Shown here piece after piece: positions 1-11,973 of a stretch of DNA of 64,000 nucleotides. The notes beneath the pieces are model-generated. The model was not told the DNA's origin. It saw only the letters and a list, made by a program, of their open reading frames with translations, and did no database searches. Each line of letters starts with the position of its first letter. Within the stretch, counting starts at the first letter, position 1. Position numbers and translations under genes: made by a program. The stretch is from Hexactinellida sp. DTS-2022 (taxonomy: Eukaryota > Porifera > Hexactinellida), in assembly GCA_028753945.1 (NCBI GenBank), contig JAPNXP010000004.1, positions 3,410,001 through 3,474,000 of the forward strand, given 5' to 3'.

Positions 1-1875
1 ATCTATGCAGATTCCTATACCCTCTCATTTCACTGGGATATCTTCCAGCTGACTTCCCGAGGAAGGGTGTATCCGGGGAAAAAGTCCCGGATTAAACATT
101 CTCTGAGCCCAGGTTGTTAATTTAATTGCACGGGGCATGTCCCGTATTTATACTAAAGCTCCTCCCCTGCCCCGGCTGGCCAGATCCTGCGACCACCCCT
201 TATGTCATCATTGGGGCTTTCGACCATGCAGATTGTGCTCATAAATATTCTCTCCCTAGCAGCGACAGCCGCCATTACCCTACAAGTTGCGGTTTAACGA
301 TGTTCTTAACCATGTGAAACCCATATTTCCCATTATTTGTTTGTGTTACTCACAACTTATTTTATTGTCATATTAAGTCACCTCACCCAAAACAACTGGT
401 AAGACCCACTTTACCACCGAAAATGCTAATATCACTTTATTCAAATGTACAGAGAGCCTGGAATATCTCTAGCAGTTTCCAGGCTCTCTGTTGGTGTTAT
501 GTATTAACGAGGTTCTACTGTATAGCAATATATTTAAAGTCATTTTAGAGTAGTTTAAACAGCCGTCAACAAACTATTAGATGCATATTGTGTCAGGAAT
601 AGAATTCCTATTGTTCAAATACTTTTGTGCTGGTCAGTGTATATTGAGACAAATAACCAACTGTGCTAATATTACAACGTACACTGCTAATAAACGGATA
701 TCCGGATATCTAAATGCAATAGTATCCGGCATCCGGATATTTACGAATGACGGATAATTCCAAGCCTAGTAGCGCCTATGAAACAGTCAACAAGTTTTGG
801 TCTATTCGAATACAAGTAACTGCAGTAAAGTTGGTGTTATTTAACCGTTTTGAGACTCCGGTTACGATAAAATATGTAACCGTTGACCGACATTAGCAGC
901 GGCTTTCCGATTAACTGGTTGATCTTATAAAGTATTACACCAGGTCATGCCTGTGTGGTCAAGTGGACGCGTTTTTTGCTTCAACTGTTTTCGAATTAAC
1001 TATTCTGATTCAAATGTACTCTTTCAGCGACAATTTACAATTTATGAGCCCGTTGCATGATATTTGAGAAATTATACATGATATTTTTACTTTTTATGAT
1101 GAATTTAAGTTTGTATATTATTATATAGTTTTCAGTTCACATCACATTTTTTATTTAAATTATCCCTTATAATATATGCAAACATTACATTAATTAAATA
1201 TATTTAACTAATCTTGGTCAGAAAGATTAAAGTGAGGCATGTGAAAGGAAGATGGGGAAATAACCTTGGTGCTGGGTTAAATGAAGGGAGCGTTTATTGA
1301 ACCAATATAGAGTATAGTTTCGCTTGATCACCAGCATTCCGCTCCAGTATACCGAACACTTCGTCGAATTTAGAATCTAAACTTTCATTATTGCAATCTA
1401 TTCCGCTTAGCAGTGCCTTCTCTTGATTAAGCTTCTTTTTATGTCATCTTAGCCTTCTTCATAGCAACTATTTTCTTTTTAGAATTTTGTGAACCAAGTG
1501 AAGGAGTTGGGCTAAAAACCATCGGATCTTAATCCCCAAACCCAAATGTACCCATCGCAAGATCTATTCCTGATCTGTATCCTCAATCCATTCCTTCCCC
1601 TTGATGCTGCTTATTTTTATTTCGAGCTCATCAAACTGGACATCTGTGGACCTCCTCCAGTCCTTTTGGCAGATGCTAATTTGTCAGCTTTGGGAGGCTT
1701 GTGCTTACTTAGTAAATTATACCATTTTTTGAAGACTTAATCTCTAGTTCTCAATTGCTCGTGCTGCTCAGAGAGTTTCCTCGCTATATCCTGTAATACT
1801 TTATTTCTTGTCAACCATCACACAGTGGTTTATATGGACAATTCAGGAGAAATTGTTATTTACGATTGAAATATA
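1..1875. other. No gene recognised; one repeat end
   Basis: 1-330 is more GC-rich than its surroundings but gives no recognisable protein. 535-567 (AGTTTAAACAGCCGTC) matches the right end of the 12/15.6-kb repeat family. 680-760 has CCGGATAT repeats. Nothing else identified. Confidence 0.5.
449..491. repeat. 15-bp stem hairpin
   Basis: ACAGAGAGCCTGGAA pairs perfectly with TTCCAGGCTCTCTGT across a 13-base loop. A mariner-like right end, AACGAGGTTCTACTG|TA, follows at 506-522. Could be part of an old short element. Confidence 0.55.
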
Positions 1876-2133
1876 CCGTATTTCCCCGAATATGCGCCGG
1901 GGACTTGAATGAGCGCCGGGTCAATAAAGATGACATTGGCATGATAAAATCTAAACACATTATTTGACCACTGTAATGTAATTCCATTGTTTTTGGCAAC
2001 TTCGTTAGGTATACTGGTGGTGGAAACCATTAGAACCGAAGTAAATATTATATTCTTGATTTTTCACAAAGATTTCAGGATAATTTGGGCCACGAAAACA
2101 ATAAGCGCCGGGGCGCTTATTCTGGGAATACGG
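1876..2133. mobile_element. 258-bp TA-flanked short element (CCGTATTTCCCC ends)
   Basis: TA at 1874-1875 and 2134-2135; ends CCGTATTTCCCCGAATATGC and, inverted, CCGTATTCCCAGAATAAGCG. GCGCCGG tracts lie near both ends. Same end form as 48765-49023. Mariner-like by duplication; no coding. Confidence 0.82.
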
Positions 2134-2514
2134 TACCTTTATTATATATTGATGATGTATAGTAAATCGATATATAAGGATTGGCTAGTCAAGCCAATAT
2201 ATTGATATGGCTTCAATTTTTCATAAATACGTATGTTTGTGTGCGCATTGTATTAGTAGCACATGTCGAATTATTTTGTTATTCAATAAATAGTTTTAAA
2301 TATATCATCAATTTGATTTGTTGAAACCACACTGCTCTTGCTTGCATTTTTCTCTAGTAATTTCTCAGTAAGAATCTAAGATAATTGCTTTGGCACAAAA
2401 GACGGACAAAAACATCACGAATATTGTCTATATAACTGGTTTTTCTGGAAAGTAGTTCCCGATATTATCTCCCATAATGATGAAGTGCTTATAAACCTTC
2501 TTTTGATAAGCCCT

Positions 2515-3110
2515 TTATTCTCTACATTCGTTGAATTTGATGATCAGTTGCAATGAATGAGCCAGGATTTTATGAAGCGTAGGTTTAATGCTGGTCTGGC
2601 AAGGAAACTCATCGACGATTAATTTGTATGTATTTCTGCATATTACATCAAACTTGACGCAATCAACCAATTCTGCATCATTAAATATTCGGAGTAATAC
2701 TGCAAGATTTAAGTGAATTTTTACAAATGCATCTCGAGTTTCCGCTGGTAGTTTGTTTGGATCCATTTGACAAATTCTTTTTATTGAGGATGTTCATTAG
2801 AAAAACATTATGTTGCTATATTTCCAGTTATTGGTGCACCACCATGACTTTCTGGATCAGTGGCGGCGCAAGTCAGTCGCCTTTGTTGGGGTAGAATTGT
2901 GTCACAGGTGGTACACAGGCTATTAAACTTTGGCACACTTACATTAATTAGGTGGGGCACACTTAAGTTCAGGTGGTGCACAGGTCCCACCTGGCCCAAC
3001 CTCGCTCCGCCTCTGTTCTGGATAATCGATTTTATTGTCTTTTTTATGCTGATGAATATCACAAACAAAATCTTTTGCATTAAATATTTTTATTTATTAG
3101 AACGTTAAAT
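2515..3110 (-). pseudogene. Possible DNA transposase C-terminal remnant (family uncertain)
   Basis: The minus strand has an open 83-codon segment including VDCVKFDVICRNTYKLIVDE and TLHKILAHSLQLIIKF, ending 2515. Upstream (3060-3024), beyond a 158-bp insertion, ESHGGAPITGN is in keeping with a conserved GG..TxGNTA block I associate with a repeated arthropod/cnidarian transposase-like family, possibly Transib-related (TVHKxLxHG near the end). The family call is from memory of motifs and is weak. Stops and frame changes separate the pieces. Confidence 0.42.
2858..3015. mobile_element. 158-bp hAT-like short element, TSD TTCTGGAT
   Basis: Ends CAGTGGCGGCGCAAG and CTCGCTCCGCCTCTG; exact 8-bp duplication TTCTGGAT at 2850-2857 and 3016-3023. 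Interior with several AGGTGG/GGCACAC repeats. It splits the possible transposase remnant. Confidence 0.9.
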
Positions 3111-3336
3111 CTTGCTGTTGCCGCTCTTGCTAAGAATTCATTTTCATCAGTTTCATTAAAAATATATTTTAATGATTCAATACTTGGTTTATAAAAAGCC
3201 CATGTGAAATAAAATGTTTGTCACACAATTCCTTCTTTGTTGCTGTGCACAAGTGACAATGAGGTCCTCCAGCACCATCCAAAATGCCAGAGGTTTTCGC
3301 ATCAAACATTGCCCCTAGCCATTTCAATGTTGCACG

Positions 3337-3550
3337 CAGGCTTTCTTCCAGACAAAAATTTCTGCTCGCCTAGATTTAGTTTGAGCTCGTTCATTTTTCA
3401 TTTTGTACCCCAAGTTTGCACATTTTGTATTAAGTCTATGGGAGCATCTCACGATATTGTACGCCTGGACACGATTTTTGTACGCCTAGATTAAAATCCA
3501 TCCAAATTACGCTCCTTTAGGAGCGCCCAATACGCCTGGATAGCACCCTG
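3337..3550. mobile_element. 214-bp hAT-like short element, TSD GTTGCACG
   Basis: Ends CAGGCTTTCTTCCAGAC and GCCTGGATAGCACCCTG; exact duplication GTTGCACG at 3329-3336 and 3551-3558. Same family as 15656-15837 (shared CTATGGGAG and CGCTCCT-GGGCG motifs). Confidence 0.92.
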
Positions 3551-3952
3551 GTTGCACGTGCATGTATGAAGTTGAATACCATACCCGATTGAAGGAGTTC
3601 AGTTTCTCGATTAATATTATCCATTATCAAACGTTCATTGTCTACATTTTTTGGAGTGGAACAAGTGCTACTTGACTTATTGAGAATGGCGAATTTTTTT
3701 CCCCAGATAATTTTCCCGATCGTATTTTCCCTAATCATTTTGCCATTACAATCCTTTATCCACTTAATCTTAAAACAGAAGAGAATGAAGGACTTCGTTG
3801 AGATACTAGGAGTGTTCTGCTAATTGTAAACATTATGAGCCGTCTAATTCATCCACGTTTTTCGCAGTTTGAATGCTTAGCTTTCAGAAATTCTGGGTCA
3901 GAGTCCACAAGTTGGTTTAACTGTAATTGCTACAATATTTCGATGAGATATA

Positions 3953-4347
3953 CAGTCAACTCTCGTTATAACCAAGTCGGATATAACGAAGTACCTGCTT
4001 ATAACGAAGTCATTCAATGGTCCGGAAATTTTTCTATCTTATTACATTATTAAAACTTCGGTTACAACGAATTGGATATAACGAAACTCAGTTTATAACG
4101 AAATGATTTAAATCCCATATAGCCTCTAAGCTATTGATTTTGCTCCGGTTATAACGAACTCCGGTTATAACGAACTCCGGTTATAACGAATTCTGCTTAT
4201 AACGAACTCCGGTTTAAACGAAATCCGTTTTTAATAAACTCAGGTTACAACGAAATTAAACTTGTAATGAACTCTTTTAGATCGAACTCCGCTTATAACT
4301 AACTCCGGTTATAACAAACTCCGCTTATAACGAACGGGAGTTGACTG
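3953..4347. mobile_element. 395-bp mariner-like element of TTATAACGAA repeats
   Basis: TA-flanked; ends CAGTCAACTCTCGTTATAAC and AACGAACGGGAGTTGACTG. The interior is largely degenerate tandem copies of CTCCGGTTATAACGAA, i.e. the terminal motif repeated inwards. Confidence 0.85.
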
Positions 4348-4349
4348 TA

Positions 4350-6119
4350 GTTACTCCTATTGGTTATTCGAGTTAGTTGATATATTTCAGTTCTGAAAGC
4401 AAATTAACATCAGAACGAATAATAAAAAGTTTATTGAAAGATGTTAGCAATATTTTCTGTCTTTATAGATCTTGAAAGATCCGTGCATTTTACAGTGGCA
4501 CACCACCTGGAAGTAGGCCATTTTTCTTATGTCAAAAATCGTTACAATTTAATGCTAAACTGAAAGCGCAATATCCTATTAGTTCAAAAAGATAAAAATA
4601 GCTCTAATACCTCACTTCATTTAGCCACGATTGGAATTCGTCTAGTGTGACTATACTAATTGTTCAGAAAGAATTATTCAAAACCACAAATGAACAGTGT
4701 GTATCATCACTTTTATTTCTTAAAATATATACAACATGAGCTTTCTAACGACTTCTTTTTGTACCTATTATATTCGAGTGTCATAATACAATGAATATTT
4801 AATCCTAGTTCTAATTACTCATAAAATAATCACGTTCAATAAATTGCTAAATTCAGTATTCGATATTTCTTCCATTAGTTGACTACAAAGCCTCAAAACT
4901 TTATCTGTCCCGTTCTGTCAAGTTTTCTCATAAGTTTTATATGATAGCATTTGAAATTCTCTATTCAATAAAGCCAATTCTAATTTCCCGATAACTTCGT
5001 TTAGTTACCGCGAACTTACTGGGTTACTTGAAATTTACTATAAATTCAAAATTTTATGTTGTATGTAAACATTGTGGTTGGTTAGCTGAATTTTGAAAAG
5101 TTGGCTTTCGAGTTTTAATTATCAGTTTTCGATCTTTTCTTTTGGCAGAATCTTGAGTAGTTGATTTTAATTATATCCAACAAGCCATTTAGTGTACAGA
5201 CCAACTTTTGTCCTAAATATGGACCAAATGATTGCCGGTGTAACAAAGAATTCATCAATATAATCAAAAATTAGTAGGTAACTAGCGCGCTTCGCTTGCT
5301 AGGTCGCTTCGCGGCAGAACACAACCATACACCAACCTCTTCGCGGTAGGTGTGTGGATTATATACTTCTAACATTAATTATAAAGCGTAAATAGGCCTA
5401 AATGTCAAATTTAACAATGTTGAAATTTTTGTGATTACGTGATCATGCGATAATGAGTAAGCTTTTGGAAATCTGGTGTGACCAACGTGTCCGCGTCATA
5501 TTTGTACATGTTCTATTAATTTTTCAGAGTTTATCTTTTTGAGGTTGCGAATTATGTGCGAGATGCGTGAATTTTCAAGATTTTTGTATTATCATGATGA
5601 CGTAGTAATTTGATAATGAATTAGCATATTCGTGATTTTGGGTGAGGAATATGTCGCCACTATTAATATACATATTGTCTATTAATTTTCCTTTCTAACT
5701 GGTATGAAATGTGAGTTGTGAGCAATTAGGTGGATTTTAACACTTTGAAAAATGTGACAATGATGTCATAACTTCCACATCTGAAGTAATAGAAAAAATA
5801 TAATTTACCATTGGATTCTATGAATGCGATTTCTCATAGGTAAATAATATAGTTTAATGCCCTATCTTACACCTAAATAGCTACTTCCAGGATTGGACCA
5901 TTTCGTGCTACTGTGCATTTTCTTCTATCAAGATTTAGAATGTCAAGGAGAAAGGAACACTGGAAAAGTTCTCAGCTCACTTATTGTATAGGAAAAAGTA
6001 CCTCTGTCAAAGATTTGTTTACCGACATTAGACACAGAATGATCTTTTTCATCGTTAGCTATAAACTATAATAACAAAGCGGCAACAAGTTTCGCAGGCA
6101 CCTTTTCAACTTCCGAAAT
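4350..6119. other. No gene recognised; CpG-dense patch at 5280-5340
   Basis: AT-rich. 5280-5345 has CGCGCTTCGCTTG and CGCTTCGCGG motifs. 5630-5760 resembles 51110-51235 (GTGAGTTGTGAGCAATTAGG against GTGAGTTATATGTAATTAGG), so about 5.2-5.77 kb and 50.96-51.24 kb are copies of one unclassified repeat. Confidence 0.45.
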
Positions 6120-6407
6120 TCAGTTATTCAAAAGGACTTCCATTCTATTTCTTTGTTGTTTACCTTCATTCCGGTAGATATTTTGAACGAACGAATTTGG
6201 TGGGATTTGGACAATGGATATACAATTCCAGGTTTCAATGTCTATCTTTTTCCTGTTCTCTCGTTCTGGTAATAGGTTAGAGAATCTTTTCTTGTAATGG
6301 GCCAATTTGTCTACATTTAAAACATGTTGGAAATAATGATTGTGTAAGAAACCGCGTGGATTCGTTTTTAAGTTCTGTGCAAAACCATACGCATCAGTAT
6401 TATTCAT
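6120..6407 (-). CDS. Unidentified 95-codon open frame
   Basis: ATG at 6407 and a stop at 6120-6122; contains FLHNHYFQHVLNVDKLAHYK and RNEGKQQRNRMEVLLNN. No family recognised. Length is notable for such AT-rich DNA, but there is no supporting splice or neighbour evidence; it may be a transposase scrap or chance. Confidence 0.25.
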   Translation of the reverse strand: MNNTDAYGFAQNLKTNPRGFLHNHYFQHVLNVDKLAHYKKRFSNLLPERENRKKIDIETWNCISIVQIPPNSFVQNIYRNEGKQQRNRMEVLLNN

Positions 6408-7505
6408 TTTAAATGATTATTCGATCTAAATATAACATATTATTTTCCAAAATCACATGTTCTAAACGAATAGGAATGAATTAAAAACTCAACCACAACA
6501 TAATTTATATTTAGTTTGGTTGAAAAGGGTTCATTTCAATAAAAATGGTAACTTTAATTTAAATAAATTTATACTAGGGTGCCCTCCGGAGGGTGAATTA
6601 TTTGTTTGATTTTTTAGAAGATTAACCAAAAATGCTAAAATATACAGTTAACAACTTGCAACTGCTGGCAACTTTAAAATCCTCTCCTCTGAAATTATAA
6701 TATTTATTTATTGATTTTCAATAAACCACCTTCGAAAAAATAAATCGACTAGAAAAGTAACAAAAAACAAACTTTCATAAGAATACTGAGATGAAAGAAC
6801 GACTAAAATGCTATAATTATTAACAAAGTCAGGGAGGTTGGATAATTTTAGAGACAAAGGAATGCAATCTTATAATATTTATTAATATTAATCCTGATAA
6901 ATACCTTTGCGTGATACATGTTATCATAGCTATGGTAAATTATTGAAGTGATAACAAGTATATAGATTCTGAACCAATTTAATGGGTTCAGAATTGCTGA
7001 TTTCATTTTATTAAAAATAAACACTATGAAGTATTAAAATTTTCAGCAATTTCATGTAGCACTTAATGTAGCACTATTAGCTACTTCATTTCCTCATTTT
7101 ATAGCAAAGAATTTGCTGGGAGAGGCTCTACGCAACACAAGTCAATTGGAACTTGAAACATCTCTCTACTTATTATTGATCGTCATTTTTCTAACATTAG
7201 ATTATGACTATTATACATTCTAGTAATAACAAACAAAAACAAATAAGTACATTGATGCCTTGTGTGACGCAGTATTGTATGAAGAGCGCTATCTCTGCAC
7301 TTGCTCCGACCATTAGTTCCTGCCTTTCATAAATTCTTGCGCACTATCTAAACTTCACGAGTGCTTAGGACTTCCATCATCCACCAATTAATGTATTTGG
7401 AATTGCTTTATTAGCAACTCGAATTTTACATGAAATTTGTTTGCTAATAGGGGAACAGAAATAACATTAGATCTGGCTTGGGAACTTAAAATATGTTGCT
7501 AATAG
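6408..7505. other. No feature recognised
   Basis: AT-rich sequence. TTGCTAATAG motifs near 7437 and 7492 recur inverted at 7900-7915, suggesting an outer shell of the palindrome that follows. Confidence 0.4.
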
Positions 7506-7886
7506 AGCTGTTGTATGACAGTTTAACTACCATGACAGTTTAACAACCTTGTATTATTATAACCATGGATATTCTAGCCATAACCGTTTAACTACCATGA
7601 CAATTCTACAACTTCTTTGTCTTACTTCCTCAACAATCAACGCTACATCTCATACATTCTATAAATCGCTGAGAAACAAATGATAATGTAACTAACACAA
7701 TCATAAAAGCTTATTAGTAAGAATGGCTCATCATGCAATAGGAACTACAAATTGAGGAAGTCATACAAAGAAGTTGTAGAATTGTCATGGTTGTTAAATG
7801 GTCATGGCTAGAATATCCATGGTTTTAATAATACAAGGTACTTAAACTGTCATGGTAGTTAAACTGTCATACATGATACAACAGAG
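7506..7886. mobile_element. Foldback palindrome, about 380 bp
   Basis: 7506-7635 is repeated inverted at 7750-7886 (shared CATGACAGTTTAACTACC, GGATATTCTAGCCAT, GTCATGGTAGTTAAAC). Within each arm the unit ACTACCATGACAGTTTAAC occurs more than once. No coding. Arms differ by small indels. Confidence 0.8.
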
Positions 7887-7935
7887 CAATGTTGTTAATA
7901 GGGGAGTTGCTAATAATTCGATTCTACTGTATATA

Positions 7936-8060
7936 CAGTAGACCCCGCTTAATTGGGACTCCGGTAATCGGGACAACCGGTTATCAGGGACGAAAATTTT
8001 TCCATAGAAGCTAATACTAAAATAGTAGGTCAATTGGGACAAATTTCGCTTAATCGAAAC
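7936..8060. repeat. Mariner-like terminal sequence, single end
   Basis: TA then CAGTAGACCCCGCTTAATTG, followed by repeats of GGGAC and AATCGGGAC. No inverted partner found. Abuts another TA-flanked end (TTCTACTG at 7922-7929). Confidence 0.5.
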
Positions 8061-8621
8061 AAACTGAACAAATTGGGTTCAAAATTGGTGCTCCCTCAAT
8101 AGAGAATTGTTATTCATCAGAACAAATTGAAATAATCTTGATCAATTCCTGATAAAGATCAGTGTATTTTATAAGGAATAAAAAAATGTTTTTTATTGTT
8201 TTCGTGGAATAAAAAAATGGATTTTCGGTAGAAATGGAATCTTGAAATGCATATCAGACGATAAAAACTCACTATTCAAGGGAGTAAAAAAATGAAAATA
8301 GGAATTAAAAAATGGGCTAAGAATAAAAAAATGGGCTTATAATATACCCTGATAAAGATGTGTTTAACATAATATCAAAATAGGGTCTATTGTCTTATTG
8401 ATTTTCGTAAAAACGCTATTTACCGGATATCATGACCTTGTGTTTCAGTGAAAGTTCCAAACGATCCACAAAAAATTAAGGCTGATACTATGGGTGTTTA
8501 TGACATTAAGGGTCTGCAGCAAGTGGATGAATTGTTGTAACAGGTTTAAAACTGAAATTTTTGTAATTCGCTACTAGATATGTAGCAACTATACAGAATT
8601 TTTTCTGTTTATTAGTACAGG

Positions 8622-10937
8622 CAGGGACTTCTTTAATAAAAGGGACTGTAAACTTCGTTATACGGTAAAATTAGCGTAGGCCTAAAACAGTATTGTTACT
8701 TATTGATATCCCGTAATCCGCTAATGCTAGACACAGGAAATGTATTATTGTCGTATAGGAAGTCATATTTTGGGAGTCCAACGGTAATATTGGTTTATCG
8801 AAAATATTTGTGGAATGTAAGTTTTGCGATTTTCACACCCTTCCATATATGGTAATATTGTTAAAATCTCGGGATTACTTAACTTTATACATATGAAATG
8901 TATCATTTTCGTACAGGAAATCATATTTTGGGAGTCCAACGGTCATATTGGTTTATCGAAAATATCTGTGGAATTTAAGTTATGCGATTTTCGCACCTTT
9001 CCATATATGGTAATATTGTTAAAATCTCGAGATTAGTTAGTTTTATACATATGAAATTTATTATTGGCGAATGGGAAATGGGAATTCATATTTAGGGACT
9101 CAGTAGATCACATTGATTTACCTAAGGCGTTCCCCTTAGCCTATATTATTATTTTGGCACTCTCCACAGGAGGATTGCCCGACCCTGTTCGTAGTTCAGC
9201 TAATTCTTACCTATCAGATATCTGTCATTATGTTGTTTATTAAAAAATCTTGATAAGTTTCTTTCAAATCTATATTTAAATCAATGTTGTCCAATAAAAT
9301 GTATTAAGTGGTGATGAGAAATGGATTTAGGATTGCATATTCTGATAAAATTCAAAAAAGATTTATTACTTTATACATGAATTTCCCAATAACTCTACTG
9401 TTATTCAACAGACCGGCTAACTGGTTAATAATATCTCTAACCGTTAGCAGATGTCAGCAACGGTTAACAGGTTAACCGAATCCAGCCTTGTTGTTTTTTA
9501 ATAAACAACATAATGACAGATATCTGATAGGTAAGAATTTTCTAAACTACAAAATAGGGTCGGGCATGGCTTACTATATACTACGGCTTGATAAGCATAG
9601 AATTGCCCAAATAATTTCCAGGCCATTGATTACTTTCTAATTGCTCGTAAAATAAATTACCTATTGTCATGGAATAAACTGAACTTAGGTTATCAAATAC
9701 GCTGGAAACATCTAAAATACTTTTGAGAATGATTTCTCATCGGATTTAACCACAATGACGTAATCAAATATACATACCCATATATGGTAATGATGTTAAA
9801 TAAATATTAATTTTTTAGATAATTTGAGAATCTAACTTAGCCGTTTTTATCCTAATGCATTTTTCTTGTTAAATACTAACTATAGTAACAAATTATGTAA
9901 TTCCTTTCGCTCAAATTCTTTTCAACGTCAATGTAAGTAAATAATTATACTATTGTTATTAAACCATATGTTTTGTATTTTTTTGAAATGTGTAGTTAGA
10001 TTTTAATCTAAGTCTTAAAAGTGCTGTTTGACGACCTACATGTTGCCCAGTCAGTTTAATGACCGTTCTTGTGACTTATTTAGCTAATGTTCACAGAATC
10101 TCTACTTCAATCTCCACTTCAAATCTCTACTTCATAATTAGTATTAATTACCATATATGGGTATGTATATTTGATTACGTCATTGTGGTTAAATCCGATG
10201 AGAAATCATTCTCAAAAGTATTTTAGATGTTTCCAGCGTATTTGAAAACCTAAGTTCAGTTTATTCCATGACAATAGGTAATTTATTTTACGAGCAATTA
10301 GAAAGTAATCAATGGCCTGGAAATTATTTGGACAATTCTATGCTTAGCAAGCCGTAGTACATATAGTAAGCCATGGGTCGGGAAATCCTCCTGTGGAGAG
10401 TGCCAAAATAATAATATAGGCTAAGGGGAACGCCTTAGGTAAATCAATGTGATCTACTGAGTCCCTAAATATGAATTCCCATTTCCCATTCGCCAATAAT
10501 AAATTTCATATGTATAAAACTAACTAATCTCGAGATTTTAACAATATTACCATATATGGAAAGGTGTGAAAATCGCATAACTTAAATTCCACAGATATTT
10601 TCGATAAACCAATATGACCGTTGGACTCCCAAAATATGATTTCCTGTACGAAAATGATACATTTCATATGTATAAAGTTAAGTAATCCCGAGATTTTAAC
10701 AATATTACCATACATGGAAGGGTGTGAAAATCGCATAACTTACATTCCACAAATATTTTCGATAAACCAATATTACCGTTGGACTCCCAAAATATGACTT
10801 CCTATACGACAATAATACATTTCCTGTGCCTAGCATCAGCGGATTACGGGATATCAATAAGTAACAATACTCTTTTAGGCCTACGCTAATTTTACCGTAA
10901 AACGAAGTTTACAGTCCCTATATTAAAGAAGTCCCTG
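8622..10937. mobile_element. 2.3-kb foldback palindrome, TSD GTACAGG
   Basis: Left arm 8622-9176 plus 9566-9800 is repeated inverted at 10140-10937 with few differences; ends CAGGGACTTCTTTAAT / ATTAAAGAAGTCCCTG; GTACAGG at 8615-8621 and 10938-10944. Each arm has two tandem copies of a roughly 150-bp unit containing TTTTGGGAGTCCAACGGT and CCATATATGGTAATATTG. A separate foldback (9177-9565) is inserted in the left arm only. The spacer 9800-10140 has nothing recognisable. No protein recognised. Confidence 0.85.
9177..9565. mobile_element. Nested foldback element inside the left arm
   Basis: Terminal inverted repeats of about 70 bp, 9177-9248 against 9490-9565, sharing ATTCTTACCTATCAGATATC and TCATTATGTTGTTTATTAAA. 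Absent from the equivalent place in the right arm (10385-10395), which gives the empty site. The middle carries GGTTAA/AACCGT repeats. Confidence 0.82.
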
Positions 10938-10940
10938 GTA

Positions 10941-11106
10941 CAGGTAAACCTCTCATAGCGGCACCCATCGGGAGAATGATTTTGTGCCGCTTCTCGGAGG
11001 TTGCCGCTTTGGGAGGTTGCTCGTAAGGTAAACCTCCCAAAGCGGGACCCATCGGGAGAATGATTTGTGCCGCTACTCGGAGGTGCCGCTTTGGGAGGTT
11101 TACCTG
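10941..11106. mobile_element. 166-bp TA-flanked short element
   Basis: TA at 10939-10940 and 11107-11108; ends CAGGTAAACCTCTCATAGCG and CGCTTTGGGAGGTTTACCTG. Two direct copies of CCCATCGGGAGAATGATTT inside. The 2.3-kb palindrome has inserted at its left margin. Confidence 0.85.
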
Positions 11107-11370
11107 TATACTAATTCCGCTTAATTGGGACAAGAAGCCTGAAAGAAACGTGTCCAAATTTTGCGGAGTTATATGTAGCTTGTCTACAATTTAGCTATTT
11201 TACATAGTATATTAGCAAGTTCGAAATAATTACTACATCTTATTTACAGTTTGTTATAGATATATCATGTCTACCATTGTCAAATAAAATCCCGCAAACG
11301 CTCGGGACCTAAACCTGAAAGACCTGCTAAACAGATTAGTGCATTCATTAACGTATTACTCTATATTTAG

Positions 11371-11749
11371 GCCACTGTTTGTTGGAATCTTGTTTCAGCT
11401 CCACCGCCCGAGTCAGATTTTACCCCCGCACGAATATTGTCATTATTGTCATTATTTCCATTATTACACCTACATTTCAAAGTAAGGGCACTGTTCGTTG
11501 CCAATTTTATGTTAGGACACTCTAAAATAGCCATATATAACTAGTAACAAAATCAGAACCTATAACAAGCATTATTACCCAACGATTACATATTTTATCA
11601 ATAAGCACTCACTAATTAGAATATTTGCGTATATAAAATTATTAACTATGTCGTCATCAAATAATGAGATAATGATAATGAGATGCCGCCCGCCCGCATC
11701 CTCTGATAGACTTGTGTGGAGCTGAAACAATATTGTCATTAACACTGGC
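11371..11749. mobile_element. Inverted-repeat element (GCCACTG ends), copy 1
   Basis: Ends GCCACTGTTTGTTGGAATCT and, inverted, GCCAGTGTTAATGACAATAT, both continuing into TTGTTTCAGCTCCAC. A 100-bp relative lies at 51647-51746. Target duplication not clear. Confidence 0.72.
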
Positions 11750-11973
11750 CTTAGTAAAGTATTAAATTTCTAAGTTTGTTGGTATTGAAATATTGAGGGG
11801 TCTAATAATACAGATTGAGTAAAGTGAACTGTCGAGCTCACTTAATTTCTTTTTAAGAATTGAAATATTTTTTTAGAATTTCAGGTAATTCTAAGAAAAA
11901 TAATTCTATATTGAATTTTTGTGAACCTTGATTGTATTTTTAAAACTCGAAATGACACTCAACTCAATATACC

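Noticed and set aside
8824..10736. Two nearly identical 70-codon open frames on opposite strands
   Set aside because: They are the two arms of the 2.3-kb palindrome read in mirror; no protein family and internal repetition explains the peptide.
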